A stretch of 5,908 bases of DNA from NCBI GenBank assembly GCA_007133845.1, contig SLLY01000030.1, forward strand, positions 1-5,908. The letters run 5' to 3'. The notes below the pieces were generated by a model. The model was given only the letters and a program-made list of their open reading frames with translations. It had not been told where the DNA came from and made no database searches. This document shows, one piece after another, positions 1 to 5,908 of the stretch. The number at the start of each line of letters is the position of its first letter. Within the stretch, counting starts at the first letter, position 1. The position numbers and the translations under genes are program-made. Source of the stretch: Candidatus Woesearchaeota archaeon (lineage in GTDB: Archaea > Nanobdellota > Nanobdellia > CSSed11-243R1).

Positions 1-1308
1 AAATTTTTTTATTTCATCCAATATTCTTTTTGATTCATTTGATTTTTTTATTTTGTCCGATTTAGCATTCCAAGAAAAAATATTTTTTAATTTTATTTTT
101 TCTTCTGAGATTATTTCAGTTACTTCGAAAAGTCTTCTTATATTTTTTCTTCTTTGTCTGAACATTATGGCAAATAATGGAAGTGAACGAATTATATCTT
201 CTTGAAGATTTATAGGTGGTGTTGTAAGTCTTCTGAATGCTTCTTCTGCAGTATTTGCATGCACTGTAGAATAAACTGCGTGTCCCGTATTTAAGGCTTC
301 AAAAAGAACTTCCGCTTCTTGTTGTCTTCTAACTTCTCCTACAATAATTCTGTCAGGTCTCATCCTTAATGAGTTTACAAGAAGATCTAACATTTTCACT
401 TCTCCTTTTCCCTCTGGATTTGATTCTCTAATAACCATAGGAATCCAATGTAAAAATTTTGGAAGATTCAATTCTCTTGTCTCTTCAATACTAACTATTC
501 TTTGGTCTGGGGGTGCAAAAGGTAGTATGCAATTCAAAAGGCTTGTTTTTCCTGTTGCTGTTCCTCCTGAAATTATTATACTCATCTCGTATTGAACACA
601 CAACCAGATGAATGCTGCTGTTTTTTTGTCAAGTGTATTATTTTCAATAAAGTCTGTTATAGTCCATGGTTTTTTTCTGAATTTTCTTATAGTTATTGTA
701 TTGCCTTTAGAAGATATTGGGAATAATGTTGAATTGATTCTGTCCCCTGTCCACAAATGCGCGTCCATAAGTGGATTTAATACATTTATTTGTCTTCCAA
801 TTCTTCTTCCTATAATAGAAGCATAATTTTTTATTTGGTTTTCTTCTTCAACAAAGATATTTGTTTTCAACCAACCGAATTCTTTATGATAAACCCATAT
901 AGGTTCTTTACTCGTATTGATTACTATTTCTTCGAGGTTTTCATCTTCAAGGAGAAATTCTATATTGCCCAATCCAATCATTTCGTTTACAACAAAAATT
1001 GAACTAAAATCCAATACTTCTTCAGAAGAGTCTTTGAGTCCTTTTCCAATTAACTCTCGTGCTTGTTTCATAATTGTTCTTTTCAATTCTTTAAAAGAAT
1101 CTGGGTCTCTTATGTCTTCTAATTTCATTGGGACTTTTTCTATTAGCTTATCTCTTATGTTCTCTAGAAATGCGATTGTTCCTGTTTTTAATTCCGGTAT
1201 TTTGAGAATATATACAGGTACAAATTCATCGGGTTGTTTTACGATAGCTACTTCTATTTTAGAAGTTTCTATCTCCAAATTATATTTTGAAAGTATTTTT
1301 TTAGCCAT
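1..1308 (-). CDS. Type II/IV secretion-system (archaellum/type IV pilus) ATPase, GspE/VirB11/FlaI superfamily, C-terminus cut by window edge
   Basis: This gene encodes a cytoplasmic hexameric ATPase that powers assembly of an archaeal type IV pilus, archaellum or related secretion apparatus at the membrane. Numbering from the ATG at 1308, an N-terminal domain (about 1-215, including EEIVIN and ITIRKF at 205-210) precedes the RecA-like motor. The Walker A motif GGTATGKTS is at 248-256 with K254. The acidic box SIEETREL contains E275/E276, the Walker B region RMRPDRIIVGEVRR is at 315-328 with E325, and the His box TGHAVYSTVHA is at 341-351 with H343 and H350. All catalytic motifs are intact. 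The frame stays open through base 1, giving 436 codons; relatives are usually about 500 or more, so only a C-terminal tail is missing. The ATG is supported by a GAGGTGA site 3 nt upstream. No TadC/FlaJ-like membrane partner is visible; it may lie beyond the left edge. The sequence does not tell archaellum from pilus. Family assignment is very secure. Confidence 0.95.
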   Translation of the reverse strand, partial: MAKKILSKYNLEIETSKIEVAIVKQPDEFVPVYILKIPELKTGTIAFLENIRDKLIEKVPMKLEDIRDPDSFKELKRTIMKQARELIGKGLKDSSEEVLDFSSIFVVNEMIGLGNIEFLLEDENLEEIVINTSKEPIWVYHKEFGWLKTNIFVEEENQIKNYASIIGRRIGRQINVLNPLMDAHLWTGDRINSTLFPISSKGNTITIRKFRKKPWTITDFIENNTLDKKTAAFIWLCVQYEMSIIISGGTATGKTSLLNCILPFAPPDQRIVSIEETRELNLPKFLHWIPMVIRESNPEGKGEVKMLDLLVNSLRMRPDRIIVGEVRRQQEAEVLFEALNTGHAVYSTVHANTAEEAFRRLTTPPINLQEDIIRSLPLFAIMFRQRRKNIRRLFEVTEIISEEKIKLKNIFSWNAKSDKIKKSNESKRILDEIKKF

Positions 1309-1311
1309 TTT

Positions 1312-1318
1312 TCACCTC
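1312..1318 (-). promoter_or_regulatory. Ribosome-binding site of the secretion ATPase
   Basis: On the minus strand the sequence reads GAGGTGA, then three A residues, then the ATG at 1308. It matches the archaeal anti-Shine-Dalgarno sequence at all seven positions and fixes the start codon of the ATPase. Confidence 0.8.
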
Positions 1319-1377
1319 AAACCATACATATTTAAGAAAATTTATATTTTTATATTTACTTCGATAAGTGAAAAATC
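1319..1377. promoter_or_regulatory. Divergent promoter region between the secretion ATPase and smc
   Basis: The two start codons are only 69 bp apart, so both promoters must overlap here unless transcription begins inside a gene. On the plus strand, a TATA-like run (tttatatttttatattt, 1341-1357) preceded by purine-rich aagaaaa (1334-1340, BRE-like) is centred about 30 bp before the smc ATG. That would give a very short 5' leader or a leaderless mRNA; only a weak AGTGA (1367-1371) resembles a ribosome-binding site. On the minus strand, the same AT-rich core reads taaatataaaaatataaat and could place a start about 10-20 nt upstream of the GAGGTGA site. The TATA positions are inferred from composition and spacing. 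Confidence 0.5.
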
Positions 1378-4300
1378 ATGAATTATATAAAAAAAATTGA
1401 AATGATGGGATTTAAATCTTTCTCAGGAAAGAAAGAGATTATACTACCAGAGAATCTAAATTGTGTTATGGGTCCAAATGGCTCAGGAAAAAGTAATGTT
1501 GCGGAAGCGATATGTTTTGCGTTAGGTAAAACTTCTAAAAAAGATTTACGTGCTGAAAAATTGGGAGATTTGGTCTTCAATGGTGGAAAAAAACTTCCTC
1601 CCAGTAAGTTTGCAAAAGTAAAAATTATTCTAGATAACAAAAATGGAAAATTTCCAACTGATGATGATGAATTAATTATAAGTAGAAAAGTTAGTCAAGA
1701 GGGGAGAAGCCTCTATAGAGTTAATGGAAAGAGACAGACTCAAGATTATGTTCATACTATGTTGGACAATGCGAATATTGATCCGGATGGTTATAATATA
1801 GTTATGCAGGGAGAAATTCCTGCTTTCGTAGAAATGTCTACAGAAGAAAGAAGAGAAATAATAGAGGATTTATCAGGTATTTCTATTTATGAAGAGAAAA
1901 AAAAGAAATCCATGCTTAAGATGGATAAGGTAGAACAACGACTAAAGGAAGCTGGAATAATAATAAGAGAAAAAGAAAGACATATGGAAGAATTGAAAAA
2001 GGAAAAAGAAGAAGCTGAAAAATTTGCTAAACTTCAAAAAGAACTTAGATATAAAAAAGCATTAAAAATAAAAAATGAAATAATGAATATAAAAGAAAAT
2101 CGTGATAAAATAAATTCTAAAATATCTGAACATGTTTCCGAACTTGAAAAATTAGAAGGGGAGAGAGATTCGATTGTATCTAATATAGAAGATAATTCTA
2201 AACGTTTAGAAAAGATAAATAAAAAAACTGAGGAATTGGGTGGAGAAGAACAAATTAAATTAACTAATGAGATTGATGAATCTCGTAAAAAAATAAATGA
2301 AATTAAAACTGAAATAGAAAATGGAAAAAATGAAATAGAAAAAATTAAGAAAAGAAAAATACAAATTGAAGAAGATATTAAATTAAATAAAGAAGAGTTT
2401 GAAAAGTTAGAGAAAAAAATAAAATTGTTTTCTGATGAAATAATTAAACAGAAGGAGAAAGTGGATATAGAAAAATCTTCTTTTGAAAAATTGAATAATT
2501 TGGATAGGGAAAGAGTGAGATTAAATTCTAAAATTCATCAAATTGAAAAAGATTTTGTAAGTCTTCAAAATACTTTGGAAAAAAAAGAGGAAAAAAAGAA
2601 AGCATTTGAAAAGAAGAAAGAACTTTTAAAAAAATTGGAGTCTAAAAAAGAGTTACTTAAAAACATATTAGAAGAACGAGAAAAAATTTCTTTTGATTTA
2701 AAAAATTGTAGAGACGAACTTAATGCATATGCAAAAGAACTTCATAGTTTAGAAGGTAAAAAAGAAGTTCTTTTTAGACTTTTAAATAAAGGGACTCGTG
2801 CAGTTTTACAAGCCAAAAAAAATGGAAAGCTTTTAGGAATTCATGGAATAGTTAGCCAGTTGGGTAAAACAAATGAAAAATATTCCCTTCCTTTAAAAAT
2901 CGCTGCAGGAGGTAGGGGAAATTCTATTGTTGTAGATGATTTTAAATCTGCTGAAAATGCTATAGAATTTTTAAGAAAAAATAAATTAGGATATGCAACA
3001 TTTCTTCCGTTAGATAGAATAAAAGGAAGGATAATAACTAAAGATTTTGATAGTGAGGATGGATTTATTGGTTATGCGATAGATTTAATAAAATTTGATA
3101 AAAAATATGAAGATATTTTCAAATATGTTTTCTCAGATACTGTTATAATAAATGATATGAAGATTGCGAGAAAGATTGGAAAAAAGAAATATAGGATGGT
3201 TACGCTGGAAGGTGATTTAATTGAAAAGAGTGGAGCTATGACAGGAGGACAAAGAGGGGATAAAAGTGTTGGATTTAAAAGTGAATCAATAGAAGATAAA
3301 ATAAATAAAATAAAAAATAAAATTGATGAAAAGAGGATTTCTATACAAACTTTGGCTGAAAAAAAGGATAGCTATCAAGATAAAATATCAGATATGCAAA
3401 ATGAGGTTTTTCACATTAAATCTTCTATTGAAGATATAGAGGATTTTGATGATACTGAAATAGATGAAATTAAAGAAAAATTAGAAAAAAAGAGTGATGA
3501 GATAGAAGAATTAAAAAATTCTTTGGAGAAACTTCCTGACAAAGTAGAACAAGAAGAAATTAAAAAAATGAGTGAACGCGTCGAATCACTCCAAGAGGTT
3601 TTGAACAATAAAAAGGCTGAAAAACAAGGGGTCAAACTTGAATTAAATGTTATAGAAAGAGATTTGGAACGTTCTAAAGGTGTTTTGAATGATTTGAAAA
3701 AAGAAAAAAATAATTTTGAAGAAAAAATTAAGGTCCGTAGTCAAAATCTTAAAGGAATTCAAAAAGAATTAAAAGAAAAATTAGAAGAAGAGAAAAAATT
3801 CCATAAAGAATTGAAAGATTTGTATAAAGAAAGAAATGAAATTAATGAGATAAATAAAAAATTTGAAATAAAGAAAGCTAGTTTTGAGGAGAAAATAAAT
3901 AATATGCGGGAGAAAATAAATACTTTCAAATTAGATTTGGCGGAAATAAATGCTAAGCTCGAAGGAAGAAATGCGGCGATGCAAGAATATGAAGATTTAA
4001 AAATTGAAGAAATAAAAAAAGATGTTTTCAAAATAGAAAATGAAATTAGAGAATTAGAAATGAAATTAAATAATTTTGGGGCTGTCAATATGCGAGCACT
4101 AGATGCATATAAAGAAGTTGAAAGTGAGTATGTAGAATTAAAAGATAGATTTGACAAATTAGAAGGTGAAAAACAAGAAGTTTTGAATTTAATTTCTGAA
4201 ATCGAGACTAGAAAAAAAGAGTCTTTTATAGAATCTTATAAAAATGTCGCGGATAATTTTGAAAGGATTTTCTCTACACTTTCTCCAGGAGGAGAAGCCA

Positions 4301-4674
4301 GATTAATTTTAGAAAACGAAGAAAGTGTGTTTGACGGAGGTTTGGATATTTTTGCAAAACATAGAGGAAAGAAATTTATTTCTCTCAGAGCTATGAGTGG
4401 TGGTGAAAAAACTATAACAACACTTGCATTTATTTTTGCTATACAAGAATATCAGCCATCTCCGTTTTATATTTTAGATGAAGTGGATGCTGCACTTGAC
4501 AAAGAAAATTCTGAAATGTTAGGTAGGCTTCTCGATGAATATTCTAAAAAATCACAATTTATCGTTGTTACTCACAATGATTCTATTCTTTCGCACGCAG
4601 ATAATATTTATGGAGTCCACTTAAATAAACTTGGAGAATCGCAAATAGTTTCTGTAAAGCTTCCTGAGAAATAA
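1378..4674 (+). CDS. smc: Chromosome segregation/condensation ATPase SMC
   Basis: This is a structural maintenance of chromosomes protein. As a dimer it forms a ring-shaped ATPase that organises and helps segregate chromosomal DNA, normally with the kleisin ScpA. It is 1098 residues long. The N-terminal head carries Walker A GPNGSGKS (32-39, K38), an arginine corresponding to the family's Arg finger (R58), the Q-loop MQGE (Q144) and the head-coil junction DLSGISIYE (164-172). A Lys/Glu-rich coiled coil (about 172-480) leads to the hinge (about 485-625, including AAGGRGNSIVVDD and ending in KSGAMTGG). The return coil (about 626-895) precedes the C-terminal head: NFGAVNMRA (899-907), signature AMSGGEK (1005-1011), Walker B FYILDEVDAALD (1030-1041, catalytic E1035) and H-loop H1066. 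All ATPase motifs are intact. At 1098 residues it is somewhat shorter than the roughly 1170-1190 usual for the family, with the difference in the arms. MNYIKKIEMMGFKSF matches a typical SMC N-terminus, supporting this start. No kleisin gene follows; the next gene converges. Confidence 0.97.
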   Translation: MNYIKKIEMMGFKSFSGKKEIILPENLNCVMGPNGSGKSNVAEAICFALGKTSKKDLRAEKLGDLVFNGGKKLPPSKFAKVKIILDNKNGKFPTDDDELIISRKVSQEGRSLYRVNGKRQTQDYVHTMLDNANIDPDGYNIVMQGEIPAFVEMSTEERREIIEDLSGISIYEEKKKKSMLKMDKVEQRLKEAGIIIREKERHMEELKKEKEEAEKFAKLQKELRYKKALKIKNEIMNIKENRDKINSKISEHVSELEKLEGERDSIVSNIEDNSKRLEKINKKTEELGGEEQIKLTNEIDESRKKINEIKTEIENGKNEIEKIKKRKIQIEEDIKLNKEEFEKLEKKIKLFSDEIIKQKEKVDIEKSSFEKLNNLDRERVRLNSKIHQIEKDFVSLQNTLEKKEEKKKAFEKKKELLKKLESKKELLKNILEEREKISFDLKNCRDELNAYAKELHSLEGKKEVLFRLLNKGTRAVLQAKKNGKLLGIHGIVSQLGKTNEKYSLPLKIAAGGRGNSIVVDDFKSAENAIEFLRKNKLGYATFLPLDRIKGRIITKDFDSEDGFIGYAIDLIKFDKKYEDIFKYVFSDTVIINDMKIARKIGKKKYRMVTLEGDLIEKSGAMTGGQRGDKSVGFKSESIEDKINKIKNKIDEKRISIQTLAEKKDSYQDKISDMQNEVFHIKSSIEDIEDFDDTEIDEIKEKLEKKSDEIEELKNSLEKLPDKVEQEEIKKMSERVESLQEVLNNKKAEKQGVKLELNVIERDLERSKGVLNDLKKEKNNFEEKIKVRSQNLKGIQKELKEKLEEEKKFHKELKDLYKERNEINEINKKFEIKKASFEEKINNMREKINTFKLDLAEINAKLEGRNAAMQEYEDLKIEEIKKDVFKIENEIRELEMKLNNFGAVNMRALDAYKEVESEYVELKDRFDKLEGEKQEVLNLISEIETRKKESFIESYKNVADNFERIFSTLSPGGEARLILENEESVFDGGLDIFAKHRGKKFISLRAMSGGEKTITTLAFIFAIQEYQPSPFYILDEVDAALDKENSEMLGRLLDEYSKKSQFIVVTHNDSILSHADNIYGVHLNKLGESQIVSVKLPEK

Positions 4675-4676
4675 TT

Positions 4677-4800
4677 GTGCAGCTTTTTCTAAAAGGTGAT
4701 TTTGGTTTTGGTGCAGCTTTTTCTAAAAGGTGATTTTGGTTTTGGTGCAGCTTTTTCTAAAAGGTGATTTTGGTTTTGGTGCAGCTTTTTCTAAAAGGTG
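4677..4800. repeat. Perfect 34-bp tandem direct repeat, 3.65 copies
   Basis: Three identical 34-bp units lie at 4677-4710, 4711-4744 and 4745-4778, followed by a 22-bp partial fourth at 4779-4800. Each unit begins gtgcagctttttctaaaagg and ends tgattttggttttg. I found no mismatch between copies, so the array is recent or kept homogeneous. It starts 2 bp after the smc stop codon and stops 3 bp before the discriminator base of the convergent tRNA gene, filling the whole gap. The unit is not a multiple of three and short open frames through it do not look like genes. Each unit has a small CTTTT-tct-AAAAG hairpin and a T-rich plus strand. Units are contiguous without spacers, so this is not CRISPR. 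Confidence 0.95.
4683..4695 (+). terminator. Possible smc transcription terminator (T-run/hairpin, repeated in each tandem unit)
   Basis: The sequence ctttttctaaaag lies 9 bp after the smc stop codon. It contains a T5 run and can form a 5-bp stem with a 3-nt loop. Archaeal termination commonly relies on T-rich non-template stretches, and the motif recurs every 34 bp (4717-4729, 4751-4763, 4785-4797), which could act as serial termination before the opposing tRNA gene. This is inferred from composition and position only. Confidence 0.35.
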
Positions 4801-4839
4801 CAATGGGTCCGGCCGGAATCGAACCGGCGGTCTTCTGCA

Positions 4840-4890
4840 TTTTGAAACCTTTTCTTTTGGTACAGCTTTTCTTTTCCAAAGAAAGGGTAT
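4840..4890 (-). other. tRNA intron 1: 51 nt, canonical position 37/38 in the anticodon loop
   Basis: The predicted precursor forms an archaeal bulge-helix-bulge. The anticodon stem is the outer helix. A 4-bp central helix forms from TTGA (positions 32-35 of the tRNA) and intron TCAA, flanked by 3-nt bulges CGA (cut CG/A) and AAT (cut AA/T). The rest of the intron forms a long hairpin in which TACCCTTTCTTT pairs with AAAGAAAAGGTT, with two mismatches, extended by a GG/CC pair after a bulged A. The exact cut could shift by one base: the strict motif gives G37, a one-base shift gives A37. Confidence 0.8.
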
Positions 4891-4911
4891 CGTCAAGCAG
4901 ATGTCATACCA

Positions 4912-4956
4912 TTGTCCAACTTTTTCTCGCAAGTTTTTTTTTGCAATAAAAGATTT
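4912..4956 (-). other. tRNA intron 2: 45 nt, non-canonical D-loop position 15/16
   Basis: The extra sequence sits between A14-G15 and T16-G18-G19. A central 4-bp helix can form between GTCT (the 5' strand of the D-stem) and intron GGAC. It has 3-nt bulges AGA (cut AG/A) and AAT (cut AA/T). The intron body then folds into a 15-position stem without gaps and with two mismatches (AATCTTTTATTGCAA with TTGCGAGAAAAAGTT), capped by an 8-nt A-rich loop. The outer helix is weak (wobble pairs at best), so this is a relaxed form of the motif. The boundaries come from this fold and from the normal D-loop obtained after removal. Confidence 0.75.
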
Positions 4957-4994
4957 CTAGACCACGGACCCTTAAAATAAAAGTAGATTGTGTT

Positions 4995-5007
4995 CTTAAA
5001 AAAGTTT
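4995..5007 (-). promoter_or_regulatory. Possible TATA element of the tRNA-Val gene
   Basis: On the minus strand AAACTTTTTTAAG is centred about 29 bp upstream of the first tRNA base (4971), the spacing expected for an archaeal TATA box. The match is only to AT-rich composition, so confidence is low. Confidence 0.3.
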
Positions 5008-5066
5008 ACTATGTCTTTTTTTCTTTTGACTTAATAATTTTTACCCATACAAATTTGAAAATATTT

Positions 5067-5100
5067 CTATTTTAACCAAAATGTAAGGATAAGAAAATAG
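5067..5100 (-). other. Inverted repeat downstream of the methyltransferase gene
   Basis: CTATTTT (5067-5073) and AAAATAG (5094-5100) are a perfect 7-bp inverted repeat separated by 20 nt, starting 19 bp past the methyltransferase stop codon. It could be a 3' end structure of that mRNA. In DNA this AT-rich it could also be chance. The rest of the gap 4972-5119 shows no gene. Confidence 0.25.
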
Positions 5101-5119
5101 TTGTGTGTAAATTAATTTT

Positions 5120-5908
5120 TTATTTTTTAACGAATGACATTGCCAAAATCATTTTTTTATTTTTTATGGTTTTATATGCAACAGGTTCTATACTATAAAC
5201 GGATTTTGGAACTTTCAAATCAAAAAATTTTATTTTTTCTGCTTTATTTTTAAGTGCATCCCTCCATTGTTTCTTTGTTCTTGCATAACTTGTTACATTA
5301 ATTCTGCCTTCATCGCTTTCAAAAAAAGCTTTGAATTTTATTCCATATTTTGTCATTTTATTTTTGCTTTCTAAAACCTGGACAGCTTCGGAATGTATTG
5401 TGGAAATTACTATTTTTCCACCTTTTTTTGTAACTCTTAAAATTTCTGATATGGCTTTTTCATAATCTTTTACATGATCTATTGCAAGACTGCTTATAAC
5501 TTTATCAAATGTTTCGTCTTTGTAAGGAATTTTTCTCATGTCAGATAATTGATATTTTGTATTTAGTCCTTTACTTTTTCTTTTTGCAGCTTTTAGCATC
5601 CCTTCAGAAAAGTCTATTCCGTAAACTTCTGCTCCTTTCTTTGCAAGAGGTAAGCTATATCTTCCGGTTCCACAACCAACATCCAAAATTTTTTTGCCTT
5701 TCACACACCCCAGTATTTTGAATAGTTTTTTACCTTCAGTCATAAATGCGGTTTCTGGTGATTTGGATGTTCCTTCATACGTTTCAGCAATTTTGGAATA
5801 TCCTTTTGCAGTTGAAATTTTTTTTCCAAATTTAATATTTTCATTCCATAATATAAATTGTCTCGTGATGTCTACATCTGCATTGTTTCCAAGTCTCGCA
5901 GCACTGTT
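5120..5908 (-). CDS. Class I SAM-dependent methyltransferase (UbiE/Methyltransf_11-like), 5' end beyond window
   Basis: This enzyme transfers a methyl group from S-adenosylmethionine to an unidentified substrate. With residues numbered from the ATG at 5743, motif I is ILDVGCGTG (19-27). The ribose-binding acidic residue is D44 in YGIDFS, and D68 in LSDMR is the likely adenine-side acid. FDKVISSLAIDHV (79-91) and ILRVTKKGGKIVIST form the rest of the Rossmann core. The C-terminal part (about 125-207) is Lys-rich and ends in AMSFVKK. The 5743 ATG is probably not the start: the frame runs open for 55 more codons to the edge. Those codons include GYSKIAETYEG, which resembles the usual N-terminus of such methyltransferases, and no in-frame ATG, GTG or TTG occurs among them. 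The upstream residues (NNADVDITRQFILWNENIKF) I do not recognise; they may belong to a longer N-terminal domain. Substrate cannot be inferred from the context. Confidence 0.88.
   Translation of the reverse strand, partial: NSAARLGNNADVDITRQFILWNENIKFGKKISTAKGYSKIAETYEGTSKSPETAFMTEGKKLFKILGCVKGKKILDVGCGTGRYSLPLAKKGAEVYGIDFSEGMLKAAKRKSKGLNTKYQLSDMRKIPYKDETFDKVISSLAIDHVKDYEKAISEILRVTKKGGKIVISTIHSEAVQVLESKNKMTKYGIKFKAFFESDEGRINVTSYARTKKQWRDALKNKAEKIKFFDLKVPKSVYSIEPVAYKTIKNKKMILAMSFVKK

Larger units (their letters stand above)
4804..4971 (-). tRNA. tRNA-Val(GAC) with two apparent introns (D-loop and anticodon loop)
   Basis: On the minus strand the gene starts with acceptor GGGTCCG (4971-4965) and ends with CGGACCC (4811-4805), a perfect 7-bp stem, followed by discriminator A (4804). 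CCA is not encoded. The T-arm is GCCGG-TTCGATT-CCGGC with five perfect pairs. The anticodon stem TCTGC/GCAGA is perfect, and the loop TTGAC.. gives anticodon GAC (valine, codons GUC/GUU). The genomic span is 168 bp. Removing 45 bp from the D-loop and 51 bp from the anticodon loop leaves a standard 72-nt tRNA whose D-arm reads GTCT-AGTGGTA-TGAC and whose variable loop is AGACC. Exons are GC-rich while introns are AT-rich. The D-stem has three pairs plus a T13-T22 mismatch. Valine identity follows from the anticodon and the overall resemblance (GTGGTCTAG, ATGAC) to archaeal tRNA-Val. A pseudogene is unlikely because all other stems are intact. Confidence 0.9.

Noticed and set aside
917..1381. 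154-codon open frame on the plus strand opposite the secretion ATPase
   Set aside because: It is antisense to a strongly conserved coding region, and its protein is a Ser/Ile/Phe-rich translation typical of a shadow frame. It also runs into the smc start.
3411..4157. Minus-strand open frames of 74 and 132 codons inside smc
   Set aside because: They are antisense to the Lys/Glu-rich coiled coil; AAA/GAA codons read backwards give Phe/Ser-rich frames with few stops.
4653..4676. A diverged repeat unit overlapping the last codons of smc (tgtaaagcttcctgag)
   Set aside because: Only about 12 of 20 positions match and the spacing to the first unit is 23 bp rather than 34 bp, so chance is the simpler explanation.
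4677..4800. CRISPR-like array of 34-bp repeats
   Set aside because: The repeats are directly contiguous with no spacers and no cas genes are present.
4677..4803. Attachment site or integrated element at the tRNA 3' end
   Set aside because: The repeat units contain no copy of the tRNA 3' sequence, and no integrase or other mobile gene lies in the window.
4840..4956. C/D-box guide RNA inside a tRNA intron, as in some archaeal tRNA-Trp genes
   Set aside because: Neither intron contains a recognisable C box (RTGATGA) with a D box.
4723..4960. Short open frames on both strands (61-76 codons) across the repeat and tRNA
   Set aside because: They run through the tandem repeat and the tRNA exons, have no ribosome-binding site, and their proteins just mirror the repeat.

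Overview
The window is strongly AT-rich (roughly 30% G+C by eye) and looks like the chromosome of an archaeon, most likely a DPANN lineage of the Nanoarchaeota/Woesearchaeota/Pacearchaeota kind. The evidence is an archaeal-type secretion/pilus ATPase whose catalytic core reads like DPANN homologues (for example the run LNLPKFLHWIPM and LRMRPDRIIVGEVRRQ), an archaeal/bacterial-type SMC, TATA-like promoter sequence, a GAGGTGA ribosome-binding site, and a tRNA gene that appears to be interrupted by archaeal bulge-helix-bulge introns. The lineage is inferred from remembered family patterns, not from a search.

Layout: (1) 1-1308, minus strand: N-terminal and catalytic part of a type II/IV secretion-system (archaellum or pilus) ATPase, cut by the left edge. 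(2) 1309-1377: a short, very AT-rich divergent promoter region. (3) 1378-4674, plus strand: a complete SMC chromosome-organising ATPase of 1098 residues, with no scpA or scpB beside it. (4) 4677-4800: a perfect 34-bp tandem repeat (3.65 copies) that starts 2 bp after the smc stop codon and ends 3 bp before the end of a tRNA gene. (5) 4804-4971, minus strand: a tRNA-Val(GAC) gene of 168 bp. It folds into a clean 72-nt mature tRNA only if two introns are removed: 45 nt in the D-loop and 51 nt at the usual anticodon-loop site. (6) 5120-5908, minus strand: a class I SAM-dependent methyltransferase whose 5' end lies beyond the right edge. The ATG at 5743 is internal.

The genes do not form an obvious pathway. 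smc and the tRNA converge on the repeat array, while smc and the ATPase diverge from one short promoter region. The most interesting part is 4677-4971. The tRNA has two apparent introns, one at an unusual D-loop position. The neighbouring tandem repeat shares an approximately 18-bp sequence with the anticodon-loop intron, suggesting that the array and the intron have a common origin. I saw no mobile-element gene, CRISPR array or defence system.
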